The notes beneath the pieces are model-generated. The model was not told the DNA's origin and made no database searches. It was given only the letters and a program-made list of their open reading frames with translations. The position numbers and the translations under genes were made by a program. This document shows positions 30,607-43,219 of a stretch of 64,000 bases of DNA, one piece after another. Numbering within the stretch: position 1 is the stretch's first letter; every line of letters starts with the position of its first letter. The stretch comes from Elmis aenea (Eukaryota > Arthropoda > Insecta > Coleoptera > Elmidae), in assembly GCA_947652605.1 (NCBI GenBank), contig OX393579.1, positions 46,692,970 to 46,756,969 of the forward strand, given 5' to 3'.

Positions 30607-32045
30607 CAGGGTGGTCCACATAGAAGGGCCTCTATTGGGATCTCGTAAAGGGCTTAAGAGCTACAGAAACTTTTAAATTAGACAAATTGTTCCATTTTCG
30701 GAGACCTATGCAGTGATGCTTTAATGATTTAAAAAGTTCCATGGCACGCTAGTTAATGACCAAATATCAAAATGGGCTTTTTTAAATTCTCTAATAACTC
30801 GGTTACACTTGATGGTAAAAAATATTTTTGGGGAAAAAGTTGTAGATTATTTTACGCGCTATAAAATGAAAACATTCATTTGTTTTAATATTCTTTAAAT
30901 TCTTGGATAAATTACAAACTTGCATTTTTTTAAATGGAAACCATAGTTGGCTATGACCTCATAAAAACGCAGTTTTCTTCCCCTTTTCAATAATATAAGG
31001 TGCAATATATTTATTTTGATATTTAGGCTCAAAACAAATGAAATTCATCAAAAAGTCCTATAATGCTAAATAGTGCCATGAAACAAAAGACAATTTAGTT
31101 TTGTCATTTAACGCGAATTTTAACTAATATAAAAGTTAACATTAAATCACGAATAAACCAAAGTTTATTAATTTTTAAAAAGCAGCTTTTCGTCTTATGA
31201 TTATGGTACAGTCTTTTTTATTTACTTGACTATCTTAACAAAATACTTACTTATACAATAAAAACAATACAAAAGTCGACTTTTAAGTATTACAAAATTA
31301 CCATTATAACCAATTTATTTGACGCATTTGTTCAACGAATAACGAAAATAACATGAAATTTGTAATTTTTTAAATCGAATATTTACTTAAAACAAAACAT
31401 ATAAAGATTACGAGTATAACAGATTACTATAAGATTATAACAGAAGTATTGTTAAAAAATGGGGGTCATTTTGAAAATATACTCCATGTTATTTTATTAT
31501 GTACAGGGTGTCCCACAAGGTATGCCTTCGCTAATTTTTGCATAAATCGAGTGTTTAAGACCTAAATAAAACGTTTTTACCGATAATATTTTTTTTTCAT
31601 GTGTCCCTTCATAAACAGACTGTCCAAAATATAGTGAACAGCATGGGAATCTCTTAAACGGTAAGAGATACAGAGTTGGTTAAACGGGTCAAAATGATCT
31701 AACTCAAGAGCAACTGTTCTATGAAAGAAAAAAACTTAAAAAAATTAACAGTTTTTGCGCTATTGATGAAGAACAAAACACATCAGGTTTTTAATTTCTG
31801 CTTATAACTTGCTTATTTGAAATCACACTCAAAATATTATTCGATATTATTGGGGCACTTTTTTGCGTAGATTTGAAATTTGTCAACAAATTTTACCAAC
31901 CTTCATTTGTTTTTGTTATTTTAACACCAGTCGTATTTTAAATATGTAGTTATGTAAAAAAAAATGAAGATACGTAAAATTTGTTGACAAATTTCAAATC
32001 TACCCAAAAAAGTGCCCAAATAATGTCGAATAATAATGCCATTTT
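30607..32045. repeat. Cluster of foldback fragments (families P and others)
   Basis: Three left-end-like starts: CAGGGTGGTCCACATAGAAG (30607), CAGGGTGTCCCACAAGG (31504) and CAGACTGTCCAAAATATAGT (31618). The first and third are followed by GGGATCTCGTAAAG- or GGGAATCTCTTAAACGG-type subterminal blocks. A clear inverted pair AGATTTGAAATTTGTCAACA / TGTTGACAAATTTCAAATCT with ATTATTCGA/TCGAATAAT outside it forms a palindrome at about 31828-32040. No complete element can be delimited. Confidence 0.6.
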
Positions 32046-33235
32046 GACACATATTTGACTGTCCATTACTAAAACCGCTACCATAGTTTTATTATTAAGT
32101 ATAAGAATATAAAATTAACTTTCTCAAATATAACATTTAAATCAAATTAAAGCTTATTATCAGCTCATTAATTTGACGTTTCTATAATTTAAAACAAAAT
32201 AAAACAACGCGACGATTTCTGTGAGAAAAAACAAAAAGTTTTAAACACCGCCAAAACTTTTGCGGTGACCTTTACATGTAAGAAGAAATAACAGCATTTG
32301 CAGATTTTTTTTGCATAATTTTACTTCACCTGAAATTTTAGTGTATACTGATATTGTTGAAACGTGAGACACATTTGCGAAACACAAACGAAGTTGACAG
32401 TTGCAACAGCAAACTTCTAAAAATAACTGCGTAGTGCGCTAGCATAAAAATGTATAGTGACCAAAGAAAACTATGCGCTAAATTATGCATAAAATTATGT
32501 ACATTATTACGTGCCTCAAAATAGGTTAAGTCACAAACGATTGTTACTGCAAATAAGCTATTGTTTGCTTTAATATTAAACGTGCTAAACCTTTCTATTT
32601 ATAAAGGATACTTACTCATAGGTAATCAATAGGTTTAATATGAACGAAAAATTTAAGGCTGTCAACAATGTGTTTGTTTCTCAGTCTGGTATGTAATTGT
32701 TACGAGATTGTGTCATATTTTCTGTAAATGTTTAATCTTTGTGTAAAAATATGGTCACTGTGTAGAAAAATAAGATAGAAGAACCTCGAACATCAGCTAC
32801 GAATTTGGAATTTTTATTTACCAATGGATGCTTTAAAGACCTAAACAAATAATAATTAGATAGAGCTAATATGGGGATTATAGTAAATGTGGTAAAAGTT
32901 CTTATTCAAGCTGCCCATTTTATTTGTTGAGTGTTTTTGTTGCATGTGGCCCAGCATTATATCTACAGCAAATTATCTGAATCAAAGTCGACACTCTTGT
33001 TTACTTGACACATCGCCAAAAATTGCAGATTTGGCAGTCGCTATTGTATTAAATAAATGAAACCGCATACTATTGAACATGTGTTCTTTGCAAGGTACAA
33101 ACTCTAATCACGGCATAGAAAAATAAAATTGTACAGTTATCAAATTATGAATTCTCAATCTGTTTACAACAACCACTAACAAAAAATGTCTTAACACTTA
33201 CACAATCTTAGTGAAACCAATGTAGAAATATTTCT
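32046..33235. other. AT-rich, apparently single-copy DNA
   Basis: No gene or RNA recognised. Confidence 0.4.
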
Positions 33236-33585
33236 CCGAAATATCCTTCACCTGTCAGATTTGCGTTTTCAACCAATCACTAATCTTAAATCTTCTAGGA
33301 ACTACCAATAGGGGCATTATTACAAGGTAATAATTTTGCATTCCCCTGTCTGATGTTGATGCTCCGTCAAATTTGCGTTTTCGACCAATAACAAACTCAG
33401 ATTTCCTAGAAACGACCAATAAACATAATCATACACTGATAATTTCTTTTTCGCAATTAACAGATTTTCATGCGTTTATTGGTCGTTTAAGGTATTTTGG
33501 TCTTGATAAATTTTTGACGAATTTCGGCGACCAGCAGCGTTACTTTAATGTAGATTAAACCACACCCCTGACGCACCACTCTGAC
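33236..33585. repeat. Dispersed repeat I, copy 2
   Basis: Matches 20231-20620, with a deletion after TTATTGGTCGTTT. CCAAT/ATTGG motifs at five places are retained. The open frame 33373-33558 is not coding in the other copy. Confidence 0.75.
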
Positions 33586-33668
33586 AGTACTTGTAAAATT
33601 TGACATAACATACATTTAATTTGACAGGTAGGTTAGGTGACGAAAATTTTCTGACAAAATATAATTCG

Positions 33669-33812
33669 TGCATTGCAAATAATCTATAATTTTTGACAAA
33701 TCTTCCCTCATGCAAGTTGAATCAGAAAAAATCACTCGTACACTCGTGTTTTTTTCAGCTCAACTTGCATTCGGGCATATTTACCAAAAATTATTGATAA
33801 TTTTCAATGCAC
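33669..33812. mobile_element. Small foldback element, about 144 bp
   Basis: GTGCATTGCAAATAATCTAT faces ATTGATAATTTTCAATGCAC, and inside it CATGCAAGTTGA faces TCAACTTGCAT around a loop at about 33738-33748. Confidence 0.7.
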
Positions 33813-34637
33813 TTGTTATTTCACTACTAAAAATAATTAATTACTTATGATATTTTTTTTTTGTCCACAAACAAATATCGCTTAAAAACGCGTACTTTTT
33901 TAAAATGAGACTACATTAGCGCTCTCCCTTGATATGGTTTAGATACTTTCCTACTACAAACATTAAATTTGTATACAATTTTCTGAGATGTTGTTAGTAA
34001 ATGCATGTATTTATAGATTTATACACAGCATTATAATAATTTAATTTGAATAAATTACGGAAATAAACTTATTTCTAGAGATATCTGCTCGAATACGACT
34101 GCTTTCATGCTGTAGTTTTTTTGTGACATATTAAATTATTTCCTCATCATTTCTTACTTTCTCGTGCTACAATTTACTGTTGATCACAAGTATATGTGAT
34201 ACGCTTCGGCTGCGTTCAGTCATGTATGCTACAACGAAATTCTATTTAAGTTTATGTATATTTTGGTATGCAAATAAATGATGCGTTGATTATGGGATAC
34301 AGTGTTTTGACAATTATTTCACTTTCGAATCGTTGCGTACCGTAAAACTTACGATTAATAACACTGATTGGGATTTCTTGGTTGTCGGTCAATCACTTTT
34401 GCTCGAATATCTTTCGAAAATAAAAAATCGAATCATTTAATGAATGAATACTGTTACATTTATAGTGACGGTATTAGTAACGGCACCATGACTTTAATTA
34501 TCATTAATTAACATGTCACAAAAATAGCTTTATTGTTCCTTGTAACTAAATTTGTTGCTAAAAAATTGAATTCTTGTAGTGGCCTAAATTAAGTGGTACC
34601 CAAATGATTCTGGATAGATTATTTGTATATGTGCATG
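33813..34637. other. AT-rich DNA, nothing recognised
   Basis: No gene, RNA or repeat partner seen. Confidence 0.4.
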
Positions 34638-34639
34638 TA

Positions 34640-35180
34640 CAGGGTGGTCCAAATTCGATGGAATTACATGGGTATCTCGCTTAATAGTCAATATAGAGAA
34701 ATAGTTAAATTATCAAATATGTGCAGTTTTTTGAGACAAACTCAGAGCCGTTTTCAAAAATATTCTGTAATTGGCGGTTTTTGAGTTATTAGCGAAAAAC
34801 TTTTTTCTTGTTATATTTATGATGTCAGATCTCAGTTATTGTTGTAAATATAAAAAAAAAATTATTAAAGTTATTTTTAGATATTATATTGTTGTAAATA
34901 TTAAAAATAAATTATTAAGATTATTTTTAGATATACATATTTATGTAGACTTTGAATGCCCTAAAAAAAAAAAAAACAATAACGGAGATATAAAACATCA
35001 TAAATATAACAAGAAAACAGTTTTTCTTTAATAACTCAAAACCCGGAAATGATAGAATATTTTTGAAAACGGTTCTGAGTTCGTCTCAAAATACTGCACA
35101 TTTTTGGTAATTTAACCGTTTCTCTATCTTGACTATTAAGTGAGATACTCATGTAATCCCATCGAATTTGGACCACTCCG
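34640..35180. mobile_element. Foldback family A, 541-bp copy
   Basis: Ends CAGGGTGGTCCAAATTCGAT and ATCGAATTTGGACCACTCCG with TA on both sides. Subterminal ATGGGTATCTCGCTTAATAG and AGATAGAGAAACGGTTAAA-type blocks are present in both arms. Shorter than the 1.2-kb family members because the centre is deleted. The open frame at 34771-35031 is AT-rich low complexity, not a gene. Confidence 0.88.
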
Positions 35181-35182
35181 TA

Positions 35183-36041
35183 CAACAGGGTACAAATCAT
35201 ATTTTGCTTGCATCCTAATACGTAATTTTTCTCTTCAAAACGGACTAGTAGCAGATATTGCTAGCAAAGAAAACACTGGGATCTACATAAAATATTCAGG
35301 TAAATTGTGTTTTGTATGTTTGTGGTTGCAGGTTTGCAATGTTACAGTCTGATTTGATCGTAACGCAATATAAACAACAATGTAAATTTAAGTTGTTTTA
35401 CTCGGTAATAACATCTGTATAAATAAGCAATTTTCTGGCTCCATTAAGTTCCCGGACTGTGTTGGTGGATGTTTTAAATGTATCATCCTCCTACGCACCC
35501 GTATTTTGTTAAGATAATGGTACGCGTTTGACCTTTTCTTGCTGGGGTGGTATTTGTGTGTTTTGCAAAACACCCACTTCAACTTGCCCGAGGGGCATCA
35601 ATATACTCGGAGATCGTATTCTAAGGCATTTGATCTAATTATTCATACTGTTTATACAACGTAATATACAAACATTTGAATACAAAATAGGTCAGGTATA
35701 ATGAACTATTTGAGTTGTTCGAAAAATTCTTGGCTCTCTAGATATAGACCAAAATTAAGATTGTACTAATTTTCGAATTTTAACTACCACGATTGCTATC
35801 AGGGTTGAATAACAATTTTGGTTTAACGTTTTATGTGACTTAAAAAATATCGTCTTTTGTTAAGTACTTATGTAATTTAGTGATTACCCATTTTTAAACC
35901 AGAAAACACGTTCATATAAATAAGTTTAGTTAAAAATCTCTCATCTTTTTCCAATGGATCATCTTTCGAAAGATGGTGAGATGGGAATCTTGAAATTTCG
36001 ACAAAAGTTCTTTCGAATAAAGTGTTTTTTATTTAAACGTA
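35183..36041. other. AT-rich, apparently single-copy DNA
   Basis: No gene seen. Local GC is slightly higher at about 35440-35600, but no exon can be supported. Confidence 0.4.
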
Positions 36042-36043
36042 TA

Positions 36044-36430
36044 CAGGGTTCTCGTTTTTCGAGGGCCACTATGGGGATCTCGTAAACGGTAAGAGTTACG
36101 ACTTCGGTTAAATTAGGGCAAAGTATATTCAGGTGCTTAATAATTTGAAGCAAACATAACTTATCTAGCTCTTGAGATATAGGGAAAAAAGTAAAAAAGT
36201 GGATTTTTGTTTTTTGCCCGTAACTTTTTCATTTGATGTCGAATTTCATTTCTGTAACAACTTTTCATGGCCACTTTTTGCAAGGAATCAAAATCTCCAA
36301 TTATATTTTCCATGCGACGTTTTTTTAGAACCATCATCAGGTCAATTTTTTCTTATGGACGCTATATCTGATTTTAACGCCAATTTGTAGAGCATTTTTG
36401 TCTGAACTCGACAATGTGTAACACTTGGCA
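36044..36430. repeat. Foldback family P-like, left-end fragment
   Basis: Starts CAGGGTTCTCGTTTTTCGAG after TA and carries ATGGGGATCTCGTAAACGGT and CGGTTAAATTAGGGCAAAG. No matching right end was found. Confidence 0.6.
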
Positions 36431-36552
36431 CTTTTTTGAAACAATTGTTGTTAAAAATGGCAAAAACAAATATTTTATTTAAAACAAATCCCAATCGGCA
36501 TGGTAAATAATTGTATTTGTCCCTTTTTCCTTGGAAACAGGTAAGTAAACAT

Positions 36553-37252
36553 GGAATAGTATATTATATACCAAGGTAGAGAAGTCAACTATTATAGCCT
36601 GAGGGCTCAGATTAGATCACGAGGCGCGAAGCGCCGAGGGATCTAAGGGCCCGAAGGCTATAGGACTTCTCTACCGTGGTGTATATACTATTTTTTTCAC
36701 TACTAGTAAGACAAACCCATTTATGTTATGTACGCACTTTCTAACCTAAAATATAAAAAGTTAAGTACCTATCTATTCTATAGAAATATTGAATCTGCGT
36801 GTTACTCATCTTGCTAAATCACTATTGTTATTAAAAAACATTGTTTTTAAGCGATGGTTTCATCTAAAATACTGACATTATTAAAACTTTTCTTTTTTAC
36901 GTTGTGTCAATCGACGGTGTGGATATTGACAACCGTCATTTATTACGGCGCGAAAGTCGTGTTATTTAAATACACCAAAGTTTTTAAAATTAAATTAATT
37001 TATTTAAACAACGTTTTAAATGCTAAAATACCAATAAAGAGAATTTCTCCATCATACTAAATCGTCCTATATTTTTTTTTCTTTAAAACTACAACAGCAT
37101 TATCAAAAAATATAAATTTGTTCATTATTCACCAGTGGTTAATAATGAAAAATTGTTTACCTGTAACCATGCATAGGTAGAGAAATTGAATTTCACGGCA
37201 TTCTAATATACGTCATAATGCTACGCTATATTACTAGTAGTGAAAAAAAGTT
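36553..37252. repeat. Compound foldback
   Basis: A tight hairpin at 36553-36692 pairs AATAGTATATTATATACCAA with a matching right end, with GGTAGAGAAGTC/GACTTCTCTACC and GAGGCGCGAAGCGCC at the tip. The right shoulder TTTTTTTCACTACTAGTAA (36692 onward) pairs with TTACTAGTAGTGAAAAAAA at 37228-37247, making an outer inverted repeat. The frame 36854-37060 inside has no recognisable domain. Confidence 0.65.
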
Positions 37253-38520
37253 TTTTTTATTTACTTATCGATTTCTCAGAAAATTTTGTTCTTGATAAAA
37301 GTTTGTGCAAGACCTAAAACTAATTTTAAAAGGAGAAAAGTTCGCTAAAGATTCACATGACACTAGATTTAAGCGACTTTTTGATTTTTGAATGTTAAAA
37401 TTACTATGCAAATAATTATTGGAAATTAAACGTCAAATATCATAGTAAAACATATTTTCAAATTCTTAAAAATCTTTTCCTTTAATTTTTTTTTGTAACT
37501 ATTAACATAAGGGCACTTTACTCGCTCAAATCTAGAGTCCTATGAACTTCTTTTAAACTTTTTTCATCTTATAATAAGTTTTAGGTCTTGCACCAACTTT
37601 TATCACAATTAAAATTTTCTGAACAGTCGATAACAAAAAACTTTTCCATTTGTTGAACACTTTTGGAATGTTAAAATTACTAACAAGGGAGGGTCACGAT
37701 ACGTTGTCGCTAGAATTTGATTAAGGCTGTGTTTATTGCATCTAGGTCCTAGAGAGATAGATAGATTCTAGGACATCCAAAATAGGGAAACAACTGAAAT
37801 ATTGGTATAAAAAGGTCATTATTGCGATCGCGTTGGCCATGAAATCGTCAAAGACAAAATCGAAATTTTAACCAACACGCACATCCTTTGCAAGTAAAAT
37901 GGTGCAAAGTTTTTGAACAAATTTTGAACGGTTTGGGAGAAAAACGTCAAAAACGAAACCCCTGCAAAAGCGCTATGATTTGAGAAGTTGTATAACTAAA
38001 TCTATGCGACTTGCATAGGCGTTTAACGTAGGGGAACCCGTTTTTACAAAGGCCTCGTTTTTCTCCAAAACCGTTTTAGATTTTGTCTCTGATGGTTTCA
38101 TGGCCAACGCGATCGCAAAAATTACTTTTATTATTCACCTCTTCAGTTTTTCCCCTATTTTTCCGAAGGAAATGGCCAGTGGCACGTACATATAACTCCG
38201 CAAAAAATTTAGTTTTGATGTTACACACAGCTTTAATCAAATTCTAGCGACAACCTTCCCTGGTAAGAAATGAAAATTGGAAATTTAACCTCAATTTTCA
38301 TATTAAAACATATTTTTTAATTTTAAACCACTTTTTTTCATAAACTTTTTGGTAACTTTTAAAATAAGGACAATTTACTTTTCAAAAATTTCAAAAATCG
38401 CTAAAATCTAGTGTCATGACATTTTACTTGTCTTTTTCATCTTAAAATTATAAAGAATACAAATCTTCAAGAAATCAATAAAAAAATACTTTTCCATTTG
38501 GCCAATGTATCGATATCTTC
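37253..38520. repeat. Foldback family B copy split by a Harbinger-like element
   Basis: Signature blocks CTTATCGATTTCTCAGAAAA, GGGCACTTTACTC and AAACTTTTCCATTTGTTG lie on both sides of the 37684-38263 insertion. The 59466 region of another family B copy reads straight through (CACTAAGAAAATAAAAATTG), showing the empty site. Confidence 0.65.
37684..38263. mobile_element. PIF/Harbinger-like non-autonomous element, 580 bp
   Basis: The ends CAAGGGAGGGT...TTGTCGCTAGAATTTGATTAA and the reverse of TTAATCAAATTCTAGCGACAA...CCTTCCCTGG are inverted; the left arm has 9 extra bases. Flanked by TAA on both sides (37681-37683, 38264-38266), the 3-bp duplication type of PIF/Harbinger. The interior also folds (TTGCGATCGCGTTGGCCATGA / TCATGGCCAACGCGATCGCAA). 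No transposase. Confidence 0.65.
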
Positions 38521-38624
38521 AAATTCAATAGTTCCAAATGTTCTTTGCTTAATAAATAAAAGCGCTAACAATTCCAAATTAAGTTGATCACAAATATCGT
38601 AAAAAACATTTAATTGAATATGTA

Positions 38625-39849
38625 TAGGGTGGTCTATTTTCGATGCACATACAGGGTATCTCGGTTATTAGCAGAGATAGAAAAAAACTAAGTAGTACGT
38701 AGTCTTGATTTATTTTTTAGAGAGAAATTCATTGCCATAAACAGATTTTTGATATCTCTTTTAATTTTCGAAATATAGACAAAAAACCGATTTTTGGCAC
38801 TTTTCAAAAATGTTAAATATCTCGCTTAAACGAATAGATTAAAAAACACTTTAAAACATTTTTGGCACGGTTTTTTGTCCTTAATAAGATAGCGATGTTC
38901 AATTGTTTTTTACTTATATCAATACCGATATATTACACTTAACTTTCTTATTTAAAATGGCAACCATAAGCAAATTTTATATTTTTGAAAAGCGCAAAAA
39001 TTAGGTTTCAATTCATGTCAAAGCCAACTATGGTTGCTATTTAAAATAAGAAAGTTAGGTGCAATATATCAATATTCGTATGAGTAAAAAACAATTGAAC
39101 ATCGCTATCTTATTAAGCACAAAAAGCCATACCAAAAACGTTTTGAAAGTTTTTCTCTATCTTTTTTTGTAAGCGAGATATTTAACATTTTTGAACGGTG
39201 CCAAAAATGGTGTTAGCTATATTTCGAGTATTAAAAAAGACATCAAAATTTTTATATATCTCGCTTAAAAGAAAAGATAAAGAAAAACTTTTAAAACATT
39301 TTTGGCGTGGTTTTTTGTTCTTAATAAGATAGCGATGTTCAATTGTTTTTTACTTATATCAATACTGATATATTACACATTTTTTTTTACTCATACAAAT
39401 ATTGATATATTACACCTAACTTTTTTATTTTAAATGGCAACCATAGTTGGCTTTGACATGAATCGAAAGCTTGTTTTTTGCGCTTTTCAAAAATATATAA
39501 TTAGCTTATGGTTACCATTTAAAAAAAGAAAGTTAGGTGTTATATATCGGTATTGACATGAGTAAAAAACAATTGAACATCGCTATCTTATTAACGACAA
39601 AAAACCATGCCAAAAATGTTTGAAATGTTTTTCTGTATCCTTTCGTTTAAGCGAGATATTTAACATTTTTGAGAAGTGCCAAAAACCAATTTTTGGCTAT
39701 ATTTCGAAAATTAAAAAAGATATCAAAAATCTGTTTATGGCAATGAATTTCCCTCGAAAAAATAAATCGAGACTACGTACTTAGTTTTTTTTTTTATCTC
39801 TGATAATAACCGAGATACCCTGTATGGGCATCGAAAATAGGCCACCCTG
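38625..39849. mobile_element. Foldback family L, palindromes within a palindrome
   Basis: Ends TAGGGTGGTCTATTTTCGAT and ATCGAAAATAGGCCACCCTG beside TA. A second terminus-like CAGGGTATCTCGGTTATTA lies 27 bp in, at both ends. The block ACAATTGAACATCGCTATCTTATTA occurs four times, alternating in orientation (near 38890, 39095, 39325 and 39570), so each half of the element is itself palindromic. Non-coding. Confidence 0.88.
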
Positions 39850-39851
39850 TA

Positions 39852-41015
39852 CTCGGACTCGCCTATTTAAATCTTCCCCTTGGTTTCTGATGCATTATTT
39901 CCTTCGGTATTCGGACATTCGAACATTCACATATACTTTTGCGCCAAAGGGTAAGCAAGAAAAATCTAATAAATGGTTTCGAATAGACCATGGACTCGGC
40001 CCCCCTTAAATCACGGGTCCTCAGCATTTGACTCGGTAAAAAAAACAGCCCTGATCATCTCCTGTATTGACAAAGTTTTGTGCAACCGGACACTGAATCT
40101 AAATTATTCTGTTAAAATATTTCTTCACGTCAACAACACAGTTATCATTTCGAGTGGCGAAATTTCGGCACAAGAATCGCTTTGTAGTACAACTAAATCG
40201 TTACGAACCAATTAAAAATTAACGAGGACAACAAATTTATCTCACAACTAGTGCGTTTACTCTTGTTGCGAGTGTCAAATAGGTTGCTGTCGCCGAAATG
40301 GTGTATAATCGTGAAGAATTTCTTTCACTGACCGATCTCCACAACAATTATTTCACACTCGCGCTTGTTAACTGAAACTATAAACAGCTAATTACACTAC
40401 AAATAAATGCGTCCGCGGCAATTTTTTCTAGCACTCTCATTATAATGGGTCGCGCTTAATTTACTCCTCTGTACATATTCGACGGTTAGAAAGCGTATGT
40501 CGTGTGTCCGTGAACCGAGTTCAGTAAACCGGCGATTAGTTTGCATCTCGTCCGGGATAATTTCTACCCGAAACTAAACAAATTAATATTCGAAATTATA
40601 CGCGCTCGGTAAACAAATTTAAAGTGATTATATCGAGTCGTGTGAAGAGTAAACAATTTAAAACCAACAATTCGTTATGAGCAGTAAAAAACGGTGCTAC
40701 GGCTCATTTGGCGTAGAAATTTTTGTCATAAATAACGCCAAACTGTTGGCACTTTCTACGAATAAAAAGTTAAACATTAATTGTCCAGCGTTGCTACTGA
40801 ATGTAGTGAAAAGTCATTACGAGGTGTTAATGAGAGAATGGAATACAATTATATAATTTAACGTGCATTAAAACGAAAGTGAAAATCAAACATATGGTTG
40901 ATTCGTCAAAATATAATATGGCAAACAATTTATAACACGTACAAGGCTCATCTCGTATTTTATTTAATTTAACTACTCGTCAACTTACAGTTTTATTTTT
41001 CACTTTAGTCCACGG
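39852..41015. other. Less AT-rich, apparently single-copy DNA
   Basis: No gene can be called. About 40230-40680 is less AT-rich than its surroundings and could hold regulatory or untranslated sequence, but no splice sites or frames support an exon. Confidence 0.35.
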
Positions 41016-41023
41016 TATGGACT

Positions 41024-42196
41024 AGTGATTGCAATACCGGACCAAAATTCAATACCGGTATTCGGTATTTATTCGCAAGTAATACCGGTATACCGGTATT
41101 AATACCGGTATTGCTTTTTTAAAAAAAGTATTAATTTTGAAAATACAATATATGCATTTTACACATATGTACATATAGCAAGTATAATGTCAAAACACAA
41201 ATTTACATAAAATAAAGAAACTTAAACAATTACATAATCTGTAAAAAAATATGGACACAAAAAACTGAAGATATACAGGGTACCTAATTGATTGGGACCG
41301 GGCATTAAAAATATATGAAGAATGAAAAAGGGTATTGATCTGAAATTTTGGTTATGACCATAATGGCATCTGAGCTGTTTAATGAAAATATTTTCAAGAT
41401 GGCGACCCTTCCGGAAATACCGGAAGTTGACGTCTACTTTCTTATTTCAAATACAATGGTCTATTTTTTATTGCATTTTTGGATTTAACACGTTATTTTA
41501 GAGGGACTATTAATAGCATACCCTATACCTAAGTGCAGTCGTTTTTTAGATTTTTGGACTTTTTTGAAATTTTTTGATTTTTATCGTATTGCTTAATATT
41601 ATCTATCGCCGCCATTTTTGAAGAGAAAACGCTTAAATTTAGACTATGCATAGAAGAATTTTTGCAATCGATGCATTACTTACAGGGTGTCCAAAATTTA
41701 ATTTTCTTTTAATACAATTTCAGACCAATAAAACTCGTTTTTTTCAAATACAATGCCCAATTTTTTTTTGAATTTCTAATTCAAAAGTAAATTCTACATC
41801 AATCTATATTAGCGTTTCCTATACCTATCTGCAATAATTTTCGAGTTATTAAGAATTTTTGATAAAGTAAAGAGAAATTGCAACATTTTTTAATAGTAAG
41901 CCTTGGAAATTACAACAAATATTCCAATGTTGCAATATTCTTTCGTCTTCTAATAATATCATCTCTCTTTTAATTAACTTAAATACATCATTTTGTGGCA
42001 CAATTTTGTGTTTTGCATTTATTGATATTTTTTTATTTATGGCATACTGCAATTATAAAATAATAAAAATCAAAATTAAAAAAATAATATTAATACCGAA
42101 TACCGGTATTAGACCATCAAATAAGACGGTATTTCGGTATTGTTAAATGGCACGGTATACCGGTATTCGGTATACCGGTATACCGGTATTGCAATC
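41024..42196. mobile_element. hAT-like element with ATACCGGTAT-rich ends
   Basis: Left end AGTGATTGCAATACCGG, right end CCGGTATTGCAATC, flanked by TATGGACT on both sides (41016-41023, 42197-42204), an 8-bp duplication. Both ends carry several copies of the self-complementary decamer ATACCGGTAT or close variants. Family H sequence is nested at 41276-41780. No transposase coding remains. Confidence 0.8.
41276..41780. repeat. Foldback family H, copy nested in hAT
   Basis: Starts CAGGGTACCTAATTGATTGG after TA and runs through ACTTCCGG... and CCCTCTAAAATAACG-type text (reverse of the copy at 4240-5184), with a second terminus-like ACAGGGTGTCCAAAATTT at 41684. Reads through the site where the other copy has a hAT insertion. 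Confidence 0.7.
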
Positions 42197-42204
42197 TATG
42201 GACT

Positions 42205-43217
42205 GTGTACTGTGTTAATAATTACACAGGCCGACTTGATTTTTGTTGTTTTGAATTTCATTGGTGTTATTTAGTAATTCGGTGGCGGATCTGATTTTAA
42301 TTTTTTGATATCACATCAGGTTTTCACATAAGAATTTTACAATAAATTGGATTGGCTACGCCAGCTGTGTTGGTACGACGCGACGTCTTGTAAACCCGAG
42401 CATATTGGTCCGAAGGCTAGTTACTGATGTCCCGGTTTCCCGGATTTGTAACAGTTGGAAATCAGTCAAAATACAATAACAGTAATTTTATTAACCCTTT
42501 GTACTTAAAATATAATAATTATAATGTAAATTATATGCAAATAGTATTTTGTTTAAATATTTTTGAAAATAAGGTAAATTACTATATTTTTTGTTTTTTA
42601 AAGACACATTAATCTGTTTTTTCATTTTGCTACGAAACTTGATGTGATAGCGAAAATCTGTGTGTGCCATTAAATTCAGAGCATGTGATTTATATAAGAA
42701 CAGAAATTATAATTTAAAATTTGCAATAGTTTTGAAATAAATTTGGTTTTTTTAGGGACTCATCATATTTTTTTTTCATTTTGCTGTAAAACTTGATGTG
42801 ATAGCAAAAACTGCGTATACCATTGAATTCATGTAATTTATATAAGATAAGAACAGTTATCAAAATTAAAACAACGTTTACAAACTTCTGAAATGTCGGT
42901 CTGTGTTATTTGTATTGAAAATATTTAGTACTAATATCGTTCGAAAGGGCTAACCAAATTGTATTTTTTTGTCGTATTTACGAAATAGGTGTTTACAATA
43001 TTACGTTTAAGAAATAAACACTCGAAGAGAAACCCCCGAGTTTTTCAAGCAAAAATTAAATCTCAAATTGCAGGGATAATCTAATATTATATCTGATCTA
43101 GCTTATAATGTATCAGCGTTCTAATCAGAGCTTAACAAGAATAATACATGTCCTTTTCCTAACTGTCATATATGCAATATTATAAAATTACAAGCAACAT
43201 AGTGCCCTGATGCCATA
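42205..43217. other. AT-rich DNA, nothing recognised
   Basis: A local near-duplicate (CATTTTGCTACGAAACTTGATGTGATAGCGAAAA at about 42624 and a similar run at about 42778) suggests a small tandem duplication of about 150 bp. No gene. Confidence 0.4.
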
Positions 43218-43219
43218 TA

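Noticed and set aside
37681..38266. The 580-bp insertion as another CAGGGTG foldback
   Set aside because: Its ends are CAAGGGAGG/CCTTCCCTGG with a TAA duplication, unlike the CAGGGTG/TA group.
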